The notes: generated by a model not told the origin, from the letters alone. Positions 8,295 to 18,130 are shown, counted from the first letter of the stretch. The stretch: 64,000 bases of DNA from an uncultured Bacteroidia bacterium (GCA_902779765.1 CACZCQ010000003.1:124001-188000), one strand, 5' to 3'. Program-made: numbers and translations.

Positions 8295-9452
8295 ATGAAG
8301 ATTCTGATTGTAGACGACGAACGGGCTATCAGGAACTCCCTGAAGGAGATCCTTGGCGATGAGGGCTATGACGTGGACATCGCGGAGGACGGACCTTCCG
8401 CTCTGGCAAAGGTCGACAAGGAAAAATACGATGTGATTTTCTGCGACATCAAGATGCCCGGGATGGACGGCACTGAAGTCCTGGACAAGCTTGTGGCCGA
8501 CGGCGTGGATGCCGCCATCGTGATGATCTCCGGTCACGGGGATATCGCCACCGCCGTGGAGTGTATCAAGAAGGGAGCCTTTGATTTCATACAGAAGCCT
8601 TTGGATCTCAACAGGATACTCATCACCATCAAGAATGCCACCGACAAGGTCAGCATCGTGAAGGAGAACCGCCAGCTGAAGAAGAAGGTCTATGGCCAGA
8701 AGATGATTGGCGAATCGGCTCCGATCCAGCATATCCGTGATATGGTGTCCAAGGTGGCGCCTACCGATGCCAGGGTGCTTATCGTCGGCCCCAACGGTTC
8801 CGGAAAGGAACTGGTGGCAAGGAGCCTCTACGAGCAGAGCACGCGCAGCGGGATGCCGTACATCGAAGTCAACTGCGCCGCGATCCCTTCCGAACTGATC
8901 GAGAGCGAGCTCTTCGGCCACGAAAAGGGATCTTTCACTTCCGCCATCAAGCAGCACAAGGGCAAGTTCGAGCAGGCTGACGGAGGGACCCTCTTCCTCG
9001 ATGAGATAGGTGACATGAGCCTGGCCGCCCAGGCCAAGGTCCTGCGTGTCCTTCAGGAGAAGAAACTTTCACGCGTCGGCAGCGACAAGGATATCATCGT
9101 GGATGTCAGGGTCATCGCTGCGACCAACAAGGATCTCATGAAGGAGATCGACAAGGGCAATTTCAGGGAAGACCTCTATCACCGGCTCAGCGTGATCGTG
9201 CTGACCGTCCCTTCTCTGGACGAGAGGAAGGACGACATTCCGCTGCTGGTGGATTATTTCGTGAAGCAGGTCAGTACCGAATCGGGTATGCCGGTCAGGG
9301 AATTCTCTCCTGAAGCCATAAAGCTCCTGCAGGAGAAATCCTGGCCCGGAAACATCCGTGAGCTGAGCAATGTGGTGGAGCGCCTGATGATCCTCGGAGG
9401 CAATCCGGTCAGCGCCCAGGATGTGAAGCTCTACGTCACTCCGTTCCAATAG
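8295..9452 (+). CDS. orphan NtrC-family response regulator lacking a DNA-binding domain
   Basis: The protein has 385 residues from ATG 8295 (MKILIVDDERAI). The receiver domain has the acidic pair D8/D9, phosphoacceptor D51 (FCDIKMPG) and K101 (FIQKPLDL). The AAA+ domain has Walker A GPNGSGKE at about 165-172, Walker B GGTLFLDEIGD, and arginine-finger sequences of the NtrC group. The sigma54-contact loop reads GSFTSA instead of GAFTGA. After ELSNVVERLMI only about 22 residues remain, ending KLYVTPFQ, so the Fis-type helix-turn-helix usual in this family is absent. No histidine kinase gene is adjacent. It may act on RNA polymerase from solution or may not be a canonical sigma54 activator. Its 3' end overlaps the convergent protease gene by 17 nt. 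Confidence 0.9.
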   Translation: MKILIVDDERAIRNSLKEILGDEGYDVDIAEDGPSALAKVDKEKYDVIFCDIKMPGMDGTEVLDKLVADGVDAAIVMISGHGDIATAVECIKKGAFDFIQKPLDLNRILITIKNATDKVSIVKENRQLKKKVYGQKMIGESAPIQHIRDMVSKVAPTDARVLIVGPNGSGKELVARSLYEQSTRSGMPYIEVNCAAIPSELIESELFGHEKGSFTSAIKQHKGKFEQADGGTLFLDEIGDMSLAAQAKVLRVLQEKKLSRVGSDKDIIVDVRVIAATNKDLMKEIDKGNFREDLYHRLSVIVLTVPSLDERKDDIPLLVDYFVKQVSTESGMPVREFSPEAIKLLQEKSWPGNIRELSNVVERLMILGGNPVSAQDVKLYVTPFQ

Positions 9453-11010
9453 CCTTCATGACGGTGGTATCAACCCCGAGGTACAGTTTGTAGAAAGCGT
9501 TGTCTCCCAACTTCGAGTAGCGCCCGGTGAGTGCGCGGAGCTGGGGGAGAAGATACTCTTCGGTTTCCTTCCATTCCTTGTCAGAACAGGTGATACCGTC
9601 TTTCGCGGAAGCATATTCACGGAACTTGGAAGGGATGTCCAACCTGTCCAGGAAGCGCTCCAACTCGTCGAAATCGCTTATTTCTGAAAGGGAGGCCCTG
9701 TAGCGGTCGAACATGGCCGATGCGAATCTCATGGGGGTCGCCTTCCTGTTGCAGTTGATATAGAACTGACTGGCCCTGGTGGTGTCTACAGGGACGAATA
9801 CATCCGGGATTATTCCACCTCCGCCATAGACGGTCCGGCCTGCCACGGTCTTGTAGGTCAGTGTCGAATCCACCTTTATGCTGTCCGCATCGTACATCTC
9901 TCCGTCTGTGTATCGTTTGTAGATGTCGTAACGGTAGTCGTCAGAATAAGGCTTCTGAATGCATCTTCCTGAAGGAGTGTAGAATCTGGCGACGGTCAGC
10001 CGGACACCTGACCCATCGTTGAAATATATCGGTTCCTGGACGAGTCCCTTGCCGAAAGAGCGCCTTCCGATGATCCTACCCCTGTCATTGTCCTGTATCG
10101 CACCTGCGAATATCTCGCTGGAGGATGCCGATGACTCGTTGATCAGGACATCCAGGACGACATCCTTCAGGATGCCCCTTCCGTCGGCCTTGTATTCTTC
10201 TTTCTTGCGGTGAAGCCCCTGCATGTAGACGATCTCGTCGCCCTTCTGGAGGAACATGTTGCTGAGCAGGAGGGCTTGGTCGAAATAGCCTCCGCTGTTG
10301 TCCCTGAGGTCGAAGACGAGCTTTTTCATCCCGTTCGACAGAAGCTTGGATGCAGCCTCGTTGACCTCCTTGAAAGTGGTCTTGGAGAACTTTGAGAGCT
10401 TGATGTATCCGATGCTGTCGTCAACCATGAAAGCGGCGTCGACGCAATGGAGGGGAATCTTCCCCCTGGTAATCTCGAAAGGAATCTTTTCACCGCCCCT
10501 GCCGACGAGGATGTTGACCTTCGAACCTGCGGGACCCTTCATCCTGCGGACCATGCTGTCCTGCGGGAATTTCACTCCGGCGATGTCCTTGTCTCCTACC
10601 CTGAGGATCCTGTCTCCCTGCAGGAGGCCTGCCTTCTCGGAGGGCCCTCCGGGAATGACTTCCAGGACTATTGCAGTGTCATTGGGCACGTTGAACTGGA
10701 TTCCGATACCGTCGAAATTGGCGGCGAGATCGGTTTCGGCGGCCTCCAGTTCAACCGGAGGCATGTAAACGGAGTGCGGATCCAATTCTGCGAGCGCAGC
10801 CACGATGGCGGCATCGGTGACCTTTCCGTTGTCGATTGTGTCGACGTAGTTCCTGTCGATCTGGTCCAGGATAAGGTTGAGCTTGCGCCACTCGCTGTAC
10901 TGGGTGTGATACAGCCTTTTTTTCTGGAGATAGGTATTGTATGTCATCACCGTCAGGGCTCCGACGATGATTCCAAGCACTGCTATCAGGATGGGGGATA
11001 TGCGTTTCAT
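9436..11010 (-). CDS. S41 family C-terminal processing protease
   Basis: The protein has 524 residues from ATG 11010. An N-terminal membrane anchor (ISPILIAVLGIIVGALTVMT) is followed by a helical region, a PDZ domain (about 95-180, containing GIGIQFN and GGPSEKAGLLQGD) and the S41 catalytic domain. The latter contains LRDNSGGYFDQAL, the catalytic serine region NESSASSSEIFAGAI near residue 295 and the general-base lysine in SFGKG near 321. Such CtpA/Prc proteases trim envelope proteins from their C termini in the periplasm. It is the last gene of the asnS-led operon. ATG 11010 sits one base after the deaminase stop codon. Confidence 0.92.
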   Translation of the reverse strand: MKRISPILIAVLGIIVGALTVMTYNTYLQKKRLYHTQYSEWRKLNLILDQIDRNYVDTIDNGKVTDAAIVAALAELDPHSVYMPPVELEAAETDLAANFDGIGIQFNVPNDTAIVLEVIPGGPSEKAGLLQGDRILRVGDKDIAGVKFPQDSMVRRMKGPAGSKVNILVGRGGEKIPFEITRGKIPLHCVDAAFMVDDSIGYIKLSKFSKTTFKEVNEAASKLLSNGMKKLVFDLRDNSGGYFDQALLLSNMFLQKGDEIVYMQGLHRKKEEYKADGRGILKDVVLDVLINESSASSSEIFAGAIQDNDRGRIIGRRSFGKGLVQEPIYFNDGSGVRLTVARFYTPSGRCIQKPYSDDYRYDIYKRYTDGEMYDADSIKVDSTLTYKTVAGRTVYGGGGIIPDVFVPVDTTRASQFYINCNRKATPMRFASAMFDRYRASLSEISDFDELERFLDRLDIPSKFREYASAKDGITCSDKEWKETEEYLLPQLRALTGRYSKLGDNAFYKLYLGVDTTVMKAIGTE

Positions 11011-11011
11011 C

Positions 11012-11416
11012 CTAGTCGATCTTTTCAACCTCGATACCGGCCCTGCGGAGCAGGTCCACTCCGTCGGTCAGACGGTATTCATCCCTGTACACCACTCTCT
11101 TGATTCCTGACTGGATGATGAGTTTCGAGCATTCCAGGCAGGGGGAAGCGGTGACATAGAGGGTGGATCCCTGACTGCTGTTGCCGGATTTCGCCACCTT
11201 GGTGATCGCATTGGCCTCGGCATGGAGGACATATGGCTTGGTCACTCCGTTCTCATCTTCGCAGACGTTCTCGAAGCCCGACGGTGTTCCGTTGTATCCG
11301 TCGGAAATGATCATCTTGTCCTTCACTATCAGGGCGCCTACCTGGCGTCTCTTGCAGTAGGAATTCCTGGCCCAGATCCCGGCCATCTCAATGTATCTCT
11401 GGTCGAATTTTTCCAT
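11012..11416 (-). CDS. dCMP deaminase family protein
   Basis: The 134-residue zinc deaminase has the HAE motif (YVLHAEANAI) and the second zinc site SPCLECSKL. GYNGTPSGFENVCED near residue 41 is typical of dCMP/ComEB-type deaminases, which convert dCMP to dUMP for thymidylate synthesis. The start codon overlaps the acyl-CoA ligase stop as TAATG. Family assignment is firm; exact substrate is inferred from the motif context. Confidence 0.92.
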   Translation of the reverse strand: MEKFDQRYIEMAGIWARNSYCKRRQVGALIVKDKMIISDGYNGTPSGFENVCEDENGVTKPYVLHAEANAITKVAKSGNSSQGSTLYVTASPCLECSKLIIQSGIKRVVYRDEYRLTDGVDLLRRAGIEVEKID

Positions 11417-13089
11417 TATTTGCCGCTTCTTTGGTAGAGGTATCTCTTGATCGAACGCTTGGGGGTCCTTTCGAAGTCTTCCGGAAGGAATTCGATCTTC
11501 CTGACCTGGGCATAACCGGGGAGTTCCTTGTTGATCTCCGGAAGCAGGCCGTAGAGGGTCTTCTCGAGTTCGGCGCGGGTCAGCCCGTCAAGTTCGGCCT
11601 GGTGATAGTCAGGGTAGATGAGGGCCGTCAGGCCTCCATTGTCCTCGATCACCAGTGAATCCACCACATAAGATACAGCATTGATCACGGCCTCAAGTTC
11701 CTCGGGATAGATATTCTGCCCGTTGGGACCGAGGATCATGCATTTGCTGCGTCCCCTTATGAACAGGAATCCGTCCTTGTCGATGATACCCATGTCGCCG
11801 GTCCTCATCCATCCGTCCTCGGTGAACAGGTCTTTTGTCGCCTCTTCGTTCTTGAAATATCCGAGAGCGGTATTGGGACCCTTGCACTGGATCTCTCCTT
11901 CGATATGCTCAGGATCCTCGGAATCGATCCTTATCTGCATGTTGTATGCGGCCTGTCCGCAGGAATACAGCTTCTTCTTGTCGAAATGGGCGTAGGTGAT
12001 GATGGGAGCGCACTCGGTCATTCCGTAACCTACAGTGTAAGGGAATTCGATATCCCAGAAGAACTTCTCGATGTCCTTGTTGAACGCCGCACCACCCATG
12101 ATTATCTCGATGAAATTGCCACCGAAGGCAGTCACGAGTTCCGTGCAGATCTTCTTCCGGACCATGTCGCTCAGCACGGGGATCTTCAGCATGGTCTTGA
12201 CGGTTCCCTTCTCGATGGTCTTCTGGATCTTGGACTTGTAGACCTTTTCGATGATCAGAGGAACCGCGATGATGATGTTCGGCTTGACTTCCTGGAGGGC
12301 CTGGGTGATGATCTTCGGACTGGGGACCCTGGTGAGGAAGTGCACGTGCATGCCGATGGTCATCTCGAACAGGAATTCGAACATCATACCGTACATGTGG
12401 GCGGTGGGCAGCATCGACACCACGTTGGACTTGTTGTTCAGTTCCGGGAGGACATGTTTTGCGAACTGGATATTCGAGCACAGGGCGCGGTAGGGAATCA
12501 TCACACCCTTCGAGAACCCGGATGTTCCGGAAGTGTAGTTGATCATCGCCAACTCGTTGGGAGCGTCCTTGTAGTAGCAAAGGTCCTCCGGGAGGAAAGC
12601 GTTGGGATGACGTTTTCCGAAATACTCGTTCATGTGCTCGCGGGTCTCCGTGATCCTCTCATGCCTGGCGTACAGAAGCTGGAAGGTATTGATCCTCACT
12701 ACGGCGTATACCCCGGGCATCTCGTCGGGACTCAGGCCTTCCCAGACCACGTCGTCCACGAAGAGGACCTTTGCGTCCGAATGGTTGACCAGATAGTGGA
12801 TGTTGCCCGGCTTGAACTCGTGCAGGATAGGCACGACGACCGCTCCGTATGTGATGGTGGCAAGGTAGCTGACCGCCCAGTTGACCTGGTTGCGCGCGCA
12901 TATGGCGACCTTGTCCCCCTTGTGGAGGAAGCACTTCTCAAAGGCTATATGAAGCTTCTCGATCCTTCTTGCCACATCCCTGTAGCAAAGGCTGGCACCC
13001 TGGTAGTTCGACAGGGCCTGCCTGTCCCAGTTGTCGCGGAAGCTCTTTTCGATCATTTTGTTGACCGACTCGAATTTGAATTCGTTCAT
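11416..13089 (-). CDS. AMP-dependent acyl-CoA synthetase/ligase (FadD/long-chain type)
   Basis: This 557-residue ANL-superfamily enzyme activates a carboxylic acid as the acyl-AMP and transfers it to CoA. The P-loop-like motif is YTSGTSGFSKGVM near residue 190, followed by GYGMTECAP, GWMRTGDMG and the hinge FIRGRSKCMILGPNGQN. The C-terminal lysine region is RTPKRSIKRYLYQ. No signal peptide is present. The FIRGR and GPNGQNIYPEELE sequence and the length fit long-chain fatty acyl-CoA ligases. The chain length used cannot be read from the sequence. It is cotranscribed seven bases after a membrane-anchored unknown protein. Confidence 0.88.
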   Translation of the reverse strand: MNEFKFESVNKMIEKSFRDNWDRQALSNYQGASLCYRDVARRIEKLHIAFEKCFLHKGDKVAICARNQVNWAVSYLATITYGAVVVPILHEFKPGNIHYLVNHSDAKVLFVDDVVWEGLSPDEMPGVYAVVRINTFQLLYARHERITETREHMNEYFGKRHPNAFLPEDLCYYKDAPNELAMINYTSGTSGFSKGVMIPYRALCSNIQFAKHVLPELNNKSNVVSMLPTAHMYGMMFEFLFEMTIGMHVHFLTRVPSPKIITQALQEVKPNIIIAVPLIIEKVYKSKIQKTIEKGTVKTMLKIPVLSDMVRKKICTELVTAFGGNFIEIIMGGAAFNKDIEKFFWDIEFPYTVGYGMTECAPIITYAHFDKKKLYSCGQAAYNMQIRIDSEDPEHIEGEIQCKGPNTALGYFKNEEATKDLFTEDGWMRTGDMGIIDKDGFLFIRGRSKCMILGPNGQNIYPEELEAVINAVSYVVDSLVIEDNGGLTALIYPDYHQAELDGLTRAELEKTLYGLLPEINKELPGYAQVRKIEFLPEDFERTPKRSIKRYLYQRSGK

Positions 13090-13096
13090 TTTGTCA

Positions 13097-15277
13097 TCAT
13101 TTTACGTTGTCCAGCTTGAAGGCCCTTTCCTTGCCGTCATAGCATGTGGCAGTGATTGTGCCCTTGTCATTGAGGACGATCTTGCTGTCGGGACGTATCA
13201 TCTTGTCACCGTCTCCCTTAACCAGCGGATCCCCGCCGTCGAAAGGATAGACCAGGGTCTGGATGGAAGTCCGGACAATCCAATATTTCTTTCCCTTGCC
13301 CTCGAAGAGTTCGGGAATGCTCTTTATGGTCTCGTTTGCCGTTATGCCTTTCCAGGAAGAGCGGACCTTTCCATGGAGGTCGTACATTCCGACAGTGTTG
13401 TCCTTGTGAAGGACCATGGCGGTGTAGCCCTTGGCTCCGGTGAAATCATGGACCACCGGACCCACCGCAATTTTCTTGCCTAATTCGACTGGGAAACCGC
13501 CTACGAAGCGGCCCAGCCGGTCGATCAGGTACAACTTGCTGTCCGCTGCAAAGAGATACTGCAGCTTGCCGTTGTTGAAGTAATCGATGGCGGTGACATA
13601 TCCGCATACCGGGTACTTGAAAGGTATTCCCCAGACATCCTTCCCGTTCTCATCCTGCAGGCAGAGCGAGAGATGGCTGTTCTGGTAGAAGGTGTTTTCC
13701 TTGCCGGTTGCACTGTTCATAACCTTGAACGGCCCGGCGGGAACTACTACGGCAGTATCCCTGTCGGCGCTTGCCGGGGCCTTGCTCTTGGTGATGTTGG
13801 TTCTCGCAAGGTTCAGGTTCAGTCCCATCTTTTCCCCCTTTGACGTGGCGAAGAGGGTCACGGGGACGAAGGTCACGCCCTTTATCACATCCCGGAATCC
13901 CTTGGCCATCAAAGGGCTGAACGTGGCATCGATGATATTCGGATCCTCGGTCATGGAATGATACATCCAGAAACCGCAGTTTTTCTGAGGAATCCTGTCG
14001 CCGAGGCCGTTCGAAGCCAGCCTTTCCTTCAATGATTCTCCAAGCATGTTCGCATATTCACCGACACAGTCTGCCGCCCCCACTGCTATCCAGCCTTTGA
14101 CCAGGGTAGCGGTGGTCTCGTCTTCTCCGGTGAACGTCTCTCCGAAAATGGTCCTGGCATAACCTGTATAAGGGCTGAAATCGAAGATACCGTCTGCCGA
14201 CTGCTTGTTCCCGGGCTTGATCAGGATCATCTGGCGGAGCTTGTCGCCGAGATGCCAGTTGACAACGGCCACTTCCCTGATATCCAGTGATTTCGCCCAG
14301 TCTTCCGCCGACTTCCCGCGTTCTTTTTTCTGCCTAGCAAGGGTGGATTCGTACTTGTCGAGCCTCGCCTTGGCATCCAGATAGTTGCGGTATGCCTTGA
14401 GGTAGGAATCGATATTGCCGATCGGGATGTCGATTATGAAATCGGTGGAGGCCGGTACGGCATCGGCTATCCCGACCGATGAAGTGCCGGCATGCCTGAG
14501 CACGTTCATGTAGTAGTTGGGATCGCTGCCGTAAAGGAGGGTGCCGTCCATCGACACTCCGGAACCGGAATGCCTGGTGATCGTGAAGGCGGTCCATCCG
14601 GCCAGTTCCTTGAAGAATGTTCCCGTCTTGCGGTATTTCCTCGAGAAGTAGGTCTCCAGGATATTGTCGGTATAAGCGTTGGACGCGAAGATTATGTCGC
14701 TGCCAGGCACTATGGAAGCCAATTCTGTGAAGCCCTTGGACTCGAGGACGGAATGTCCTTCGGACATGTGCCTTATCGAGGAATTGATGATGGTTTCGGA
14801 TGAGGATATGAGGATCAGGTCTCCGCTGACTTTGGAGAACAGTCCTGAGGAATCTGCGGCGGCCAGGAGCCTTGGGCAGTCATTGCTTGTGGAGTCGGTC
14901 AGTTCCGGTCCGGCCTTTACGACCAGGAGCGGAGGCATGTCCTTGCTGTAATGGATGGATATTATCGCAGGAGCTTTCCGGAGGTTGCCGAAGGGTTCAG
15001 AGGCAATCCTGTCGAACTTGCCGGAGGTCAGTTCGCTGAATACGGCCACGGTGTCCCCAATCAACTCGCAGGCTCTTTCGAAGTCCTTGACACAGAATAC
15101 GATGGCGGCATCGGAAGGGACGGCCTCTATCAGTTCATGATGCTCGATGAACTGTCCGGCATCCGCAGGGGAGGGCTTCTTGCCGGAGTCCGAATACAGC
15201 ATGGCCACGGCGACGGCGATTCCGCCAACCAGGACCAGCGCCAGGACGGTCATCAGTATCAGGGTCTTCTTGTTCAT
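13097..15277 (-). CDS. large membrane-anchored protein of unknown function
   Basis: The protein has 726 residues from ATG 15277 (MNKKTLILMTVLALVLVGG), with one N-terminal membrane segment and the rest presumably periplasmic. Residues about 40-330 (VPSDAAIVFCVKDFERACEL onward) resemble the loosely defined DUF3352-type fold seen in Bacteroidetes exported proteins; I am not certain of this. The C-terminal 180 residues have repeating short strands (YVTAIDYFNNGKLQYLFAA, LYLIDRLGRFVGGFPVELG, IKSIPELFEGKGKKYWIVR) that suggest a beta-propeller-like domain. It lies between a TonB-like protein and the acyl-CoA ligase in the asnS operon. No catalytic motif is visible. Confidence 0.7.
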   Translation of the reverse strand: MNKKTLILMTVLALVLVGGIAVAVAMLYSDSGKKPSPADAGQFIEHHELIEAVPSDAAIVFCVKDFERACELIGDTVAVFSELTSGKFDRIASEPFGNLRKAPAIISIHYSKDMPPLLVVKAGPELTDSTSNDCPRLLAAADSSGLFSKVSGDLILISSSETIINSSIRHMSEGHSVLESKGFTELASIVPGSDIIFASNAYTDNILETYFSRKYRKTGTFFKELAGWTAFTITRHSGSGVSMDGTLLYGSDPNYYMNVLRHAGTSSVGIADAVPASTDFIIDIPIGNIDSYLKAYRNYLDAKARLDKYESTLARQKKERGKSAEDWAKSLDIREVAVVNWHLGDKLRQMILIKPGNKQSADGIFDFSPYTGYARTIFGETFTGEDETTATLVKGWIAVGAADCVGEYANMLGESLKERLASNGLGDRIPQKNCGFWMYHSMTEDPNIIDATFSPLMAKGFRDVIKGVTFVPVTLFATSKGEKMGLNLNLARTNITKSKAPASADRDTAVVVPAGPFKVMNSATGKENTFYQNSHLSLCLQDENGKDVWGIPFKYPVCGYVTAIDYFNNGKLQYLFAADSKLYLIDRLGRFVGGFPVELGKKIAVGPVVHDFTGAKGYTAMVLHKDNTVGMYDLHGKVRSSWKGITANETIKSIPELFEGKGKKYWIVRTSIQTLVYPFDGGDPLVKGDGDKMIRPDSKIVLNDKGTITATCYDGKERAFKLDNVK

Positions 15278-15297
15278 CCTTGCTTGTTTTAGGGGAG

Positions 15298-16005
15298 TTA
15301 CTGTGCTATGAACATATATACGATGTTGCCCATCTGTCTGGGAGGAGCCGAGGCGGAGGCCGAGAACTTGGAAAGCCTGGCCGCCCTTATTGCGAAATCC
15401 CTGAGGCACCTGTCATTCGAGGAAGCATCATCCTGGATCTTGGCATTGACTACGTTGCCGGAAGGATCGACAGTGATTATCACGGTCACATGGCCGGCTC
15501 CAAGGCATCTGTATGCCGGGATTGAAAGCCGGCTGGCCTTCCTGCCGTCCAGGGCGTAAGACACGACTGAAGGACCGCTGTAAGTCTGTTTCTTGGGGTC
15601 CTCCTTCTTTATTGGAGCCGGTTTGCTGACGGCGACGTAGTCATCGTCAGGCTCATCTGCCTTGAAACCGTCCTTGAGTTCCTGCGCCAGCCTCTCCGCG
15701 TCCTTGTAGAGCTGCTCGGCGTCGGTGTTGCGGTCGTCTTTCAGGGTGGAACTCCTGTCCACGGCGATGTTGCGGATGGGAACTCCGGCAGCGGCGGCAA
15801 GGAGTTCGTCAAGCTTGTCGCTGACCTCTTCCTTGAAATTCTCCTCGGCCTTCTGTTTCTCTACCTCTTCCTGCTTGGTGAAATCCAGGACGAAGGTGTT
15901 ATCCCTTCTCAAAACAGCCCCGATCTGGCATGCCAGGAGCACGATGATCACCAGGAGATGGAAAATCACCGTGATATAGAGGCCTGCCCTGTCTTCGCTG
16001 TTCAT
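15298..16005 (-). CDS. TonB-like energy transducer
   Basis: The 235-residue protein has TonB-type architecture. A short cytoplasmic N terminus precedes one membrane helix (YITVIFHLLVIIVLLACQIG), then a charged Glu/Lys-rich spacer (about 45-150, with a KPAPIKKEDPKK stretch). The C-terminal domain has the family pattern VTVIITVDPSGNVVNAKI followed by CLRDFAIRAARLSKF and GNIVYMFIA. It would couple an ExbB/ExbD motor to outer-membrane receptors. An ExbB/ExbD operon lies about 2 kb upstream on the same strand, though in a separate transcription unit. Confidence 0.82.
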   Translation of the reverse strand: MNSEDRAGLYITVIFHLLVIIVLLACQIGAVLRRDNTFVLDFTKQEEVEKQKAEENFKEEVSDKLDELLAAAAGVPIRNIAVDRSSTLKDDRNTDAEQLYKDAERLAQELKDGFKADEPDDDYVAVSKPAPIKKEDPKKQTYSGPSVVSYALDGRKASRLSIPAYRCLGAGHVTVIITVDPSGNVVNAKIQDDASSNDRCLRDFAIRAARLSKFSASASAPPRQMGNIVYMFIAQ

Positions 16006-16017
16006 CCGGATAGCTCG

Positions 16018-16644
16018 TTATTCTTCGACCTTCTGTGCCTGAAGCGACTTTTCGACCGTGGCCGAGATTACGTCGATGGCCACCTTGTTGTGACCGCCCT
16101 GCGGAATGATTATGTCGGCGTATCGCTTGCTGGGTTCGATGAACTGGAGATACATCGGCTTGACGGTCTTGGTGTATCTCTCGATCACCGTCTCGACTGT
16201 CTTGCCCCTCTCGAGGATATCCCTGGCCATGACCCTCATCAAGCGGTCGTCATCGTCGGCATCGACGAATATCTTGATGTCCATCTGGTCCCTGAGCTCC
16301 TTGCAGGTGAAGATAAGGATACCTTCTATGATGATCACGTCCGCGGGTGAGACCCTCACCGTCTCGGTCTTGGACCTTGAACAGGTGATATAGGAATATA
16401 CCGGCTGCTCGATCGTGCGGCCCTCCTTCAATTCGGCGAGCTGCTGGCAGAGCAGTTTGAAGTCGATGGCATCCGGGTGGTCGAAATTGATCTGCTGCCT
16501 TTCTTCCATCGGGAGGTGGCTGGAGTCCTTGTAGTAGGAGTCCTGAGGTATGATCACGACCTTCTCCTTAAGCTTGCTCGTGATGGCATTGACTACAGTG
16601 GTTTTTCCTGAGCCGGAACCGCCGGCTATTCCTATGACTAGCAT
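16018..16644 (-). CDS. udk: uridine kinase
   Basis: The 208-residue protein has the standard length and motifs. The P-loop is GIAGGSGSGKTT (residues 5-16). IIPQDSYYKDSSHLPMEER and NFDHPDAIDFKLL bind the nucleoside, and IIEGILIF and RDILERGKT form the lid region. It phosphorylates uridine and cytidine with ATP or GTP for pyrimidine salvage. It lies 14 nt downstream of asnS and 12 nt upstream of the TonB-like gene. Confidence 0.97.
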   Translation of the reverse strand: MLVIGIAGGSGSGKTTVVNAITSKLKEKVVIIPQDSYYKDSSHLPMEERQQINFDHPDAIDFKLLCQQLAELKEGRTIEQPVYSYITCSRSKTETVRVSPADVIIIEGILIFTCKELRDQMDIKIFVDADDDDRLMRVMARDILERGKTVETVIERYTKTVKPMYLQFIEPSKRYADIIIPQGGHNKVAIDVISATVEKSLQAQKVEE

Positions 16645-16658
16645 GACACTTGGTATTA

Positions 16659-18074
16659 TTAGAATTCAGCGTTCTTTGGAGTTCTCGGGAAGGGGATGAC
16701 ATCACGGATGTTGGACATTCCGGTGACGAAGAGCAGAAGCCTTTCGAAGCCGAGGCCGAAACCGCTGTGGGGCACGGTTCCGAACCTGCGGGTATCTATG
16801 TACCACTCGAGGTTCTTGCGGCTCATTCCGAGATCGGTGATCCTCTTCTCGAGCTTTTCAAGGGAAGCCTCCCTCTCGGAGCCGCCGATGATCTCGCCGA
16901 TCTTCGGGAAGAGGACATCCATTCCCCTGACAGTCTCGCGTCCGGGTTCGCAACCTTCATTCTGCTTCATGTAGAAGGCCTTGATAGCCATCGGGAAGTC
17001 GGTGAGGATGACCGGCTTGCCGAAATGCTTCTCCACCAGGTAGCGCTCGTGCTCGCTCTGGAAGTCGGTACCCCAGCAGACAGGGAATTCGAACTGGACC
17101 CCGTTCCTGACGGCTTCCTCGAGTATAGCCACGGCATCCGTGTAGGTAAGCCTCTGGAATTCGATTCCGAGGACGCTGCGAAGCCTTTCCACCAGACCTT
17201 CATCGTATTTGCCCTGGAGGAACTGGAGGTCGTCCATGCAGTTGTCCAGCGCGTACTGGACCAGGTACTTCACGAATTCCTCTGCCAGGACCATATTGTC
17301 ATCGATGTCGTAGAATGCCATCTCCGGCTCTATCATCCAGAACTCTGCAAGGTGCCTTGGAGTGTTTGAATTCTCAGCCCTGAAAGTCGGACCGAAGGTA
17401 TAGATCTCGCCCACGGCGGTGGCTCCCAGTTCGCCTTCGAGCTGGCCGCTCACGGTGAGGCTTGTCTTCTTTCCGAAGAAATCCTTGCTGAAGTCTACCT
17501 TCCCGTTGTCCTTCTTCGGGACGTTCTCGAGGTTCAGGGTGGTCACCTGGAACATGTCACCTGCCCCTTCTGCATCGGATTCGGTGATAAGGGGAGTGTT
17601 GAGGTACACGAAGCCCTTGTCATTGAAGAATTTATGGATGGCGAAGGCCATTGCGTGACGGATTCTCAAGATGGCTCCGAAGGTATTGGTCCTCGGGCGC
17701 ATGTGTGCGACCGTGCGCAGGTATTCGAGGGAAGTGTCCTTTTTCTGGAGCGGGTATCTCATGGGATCGCATTCTCCCAGTACCTCGATTTCCTTAGCCT
17801 GGATCTCGACAGCCTGGCCGCTGCCTACGGACTCAACCAGGAGGCCTTTTACGGCAAGGCTCGCTCCGGTCGTTATCCTGGCCACCAGCGTCTCGTCGAA
17901 GGATGCCATATCCACTACTACCTGTATGTTGTAGATGGTCGAGCCGTCGTTCAGCGCGATGAACTTGATCTGTTTGTTGCCTCTTTTTGTCCTGACCCAG
18001 CCCTTTGCCAGCACTTCCTGTCCGGGAGCGGATTTGAGCAGGTCCTTAACCTTTGTCCTAGTCATTTCACTCAT
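16659..18074 (-). CDS. asnS: asparaginyl-tRNA synthetase
   Basis: This class IIb synthetase has 471 residues from ATG 18074 ([12 protein letters not shown]). The N-terminal OB-fold anticodon-binding domain contains [20 protein letters not shown]. Catalytic motif 2 is [22 protein letters not shown] and motif 3 is [10 protein letters not shown] near the C terminus. The ending [16 protein letters not shown] is typical of AsnRS rather than AspRS. A strong promoter is centred about 40 nt upstream, making it the lead gene of a seven-gene operon with gaps of 20 nt or less or overlaps. Confidence 0.97.
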   Translation of the reverse strand: MSEMTRTKVKDLLKSAPGQEVLAKGWVRTKRGNKQIKFIALNDGSTIYNIQVVVDMASFDETLVARITTGASLAVKGLLVESVGSGQAVEIQAKEIEVLGECDPMRYPLQKKDTSLEYLRTVAHMRPRTNTFGAILRIRHAMAFAIHKFFNDKGFVYLNTPLITESDAEGAGDMFQVTTLNLENVPKKDNGKVDFSKDFFGKKTSLTVSGQLEGELGATAVGEIYTFGPTFRAENSNTPRHLAEFWMIEPEMAFYDIDDNMVLAEEFVKYLVQYALDNCMDDLQFLQGKYDEGLVERLRSVLGIEFQRLTYTDAVAILEEAVRNGVQFEFPVCWGTDFQSEHERYLVEKHFGKPVILTDFPMAIKAFYMKQNEGCEPGRETVRGMDVLFPKIGEIIGGSEREASLEKLEKRITDLGMSRKNLEWYIDTRRFGTVPHSGFGLGFERLLLFVTGMSNIRDVIPFPRTPKNAEF

Positions 18075-18099
18075 TGTTGACAATTAATTACAAATCATA

Positions 18100-18130
18100 C
18101 AAAGATACTACAAAAATCAGCCAAGACAAA
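18100..18130 (-). promoter_or_regulatory. asnS operon promoter, near-consensus
   Basis: On the minus strand TTTG (18127-18130) is followed by a 19-nt spacer and TATCTTTG (18100-18107). This is an exact fit to the Bacteroidetes primary-sigma consensus TTTG-N19-TAnnTTTG. The predicted transcript starts roughly 20 nt before the asnS ATG. Confidence 0.8.
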
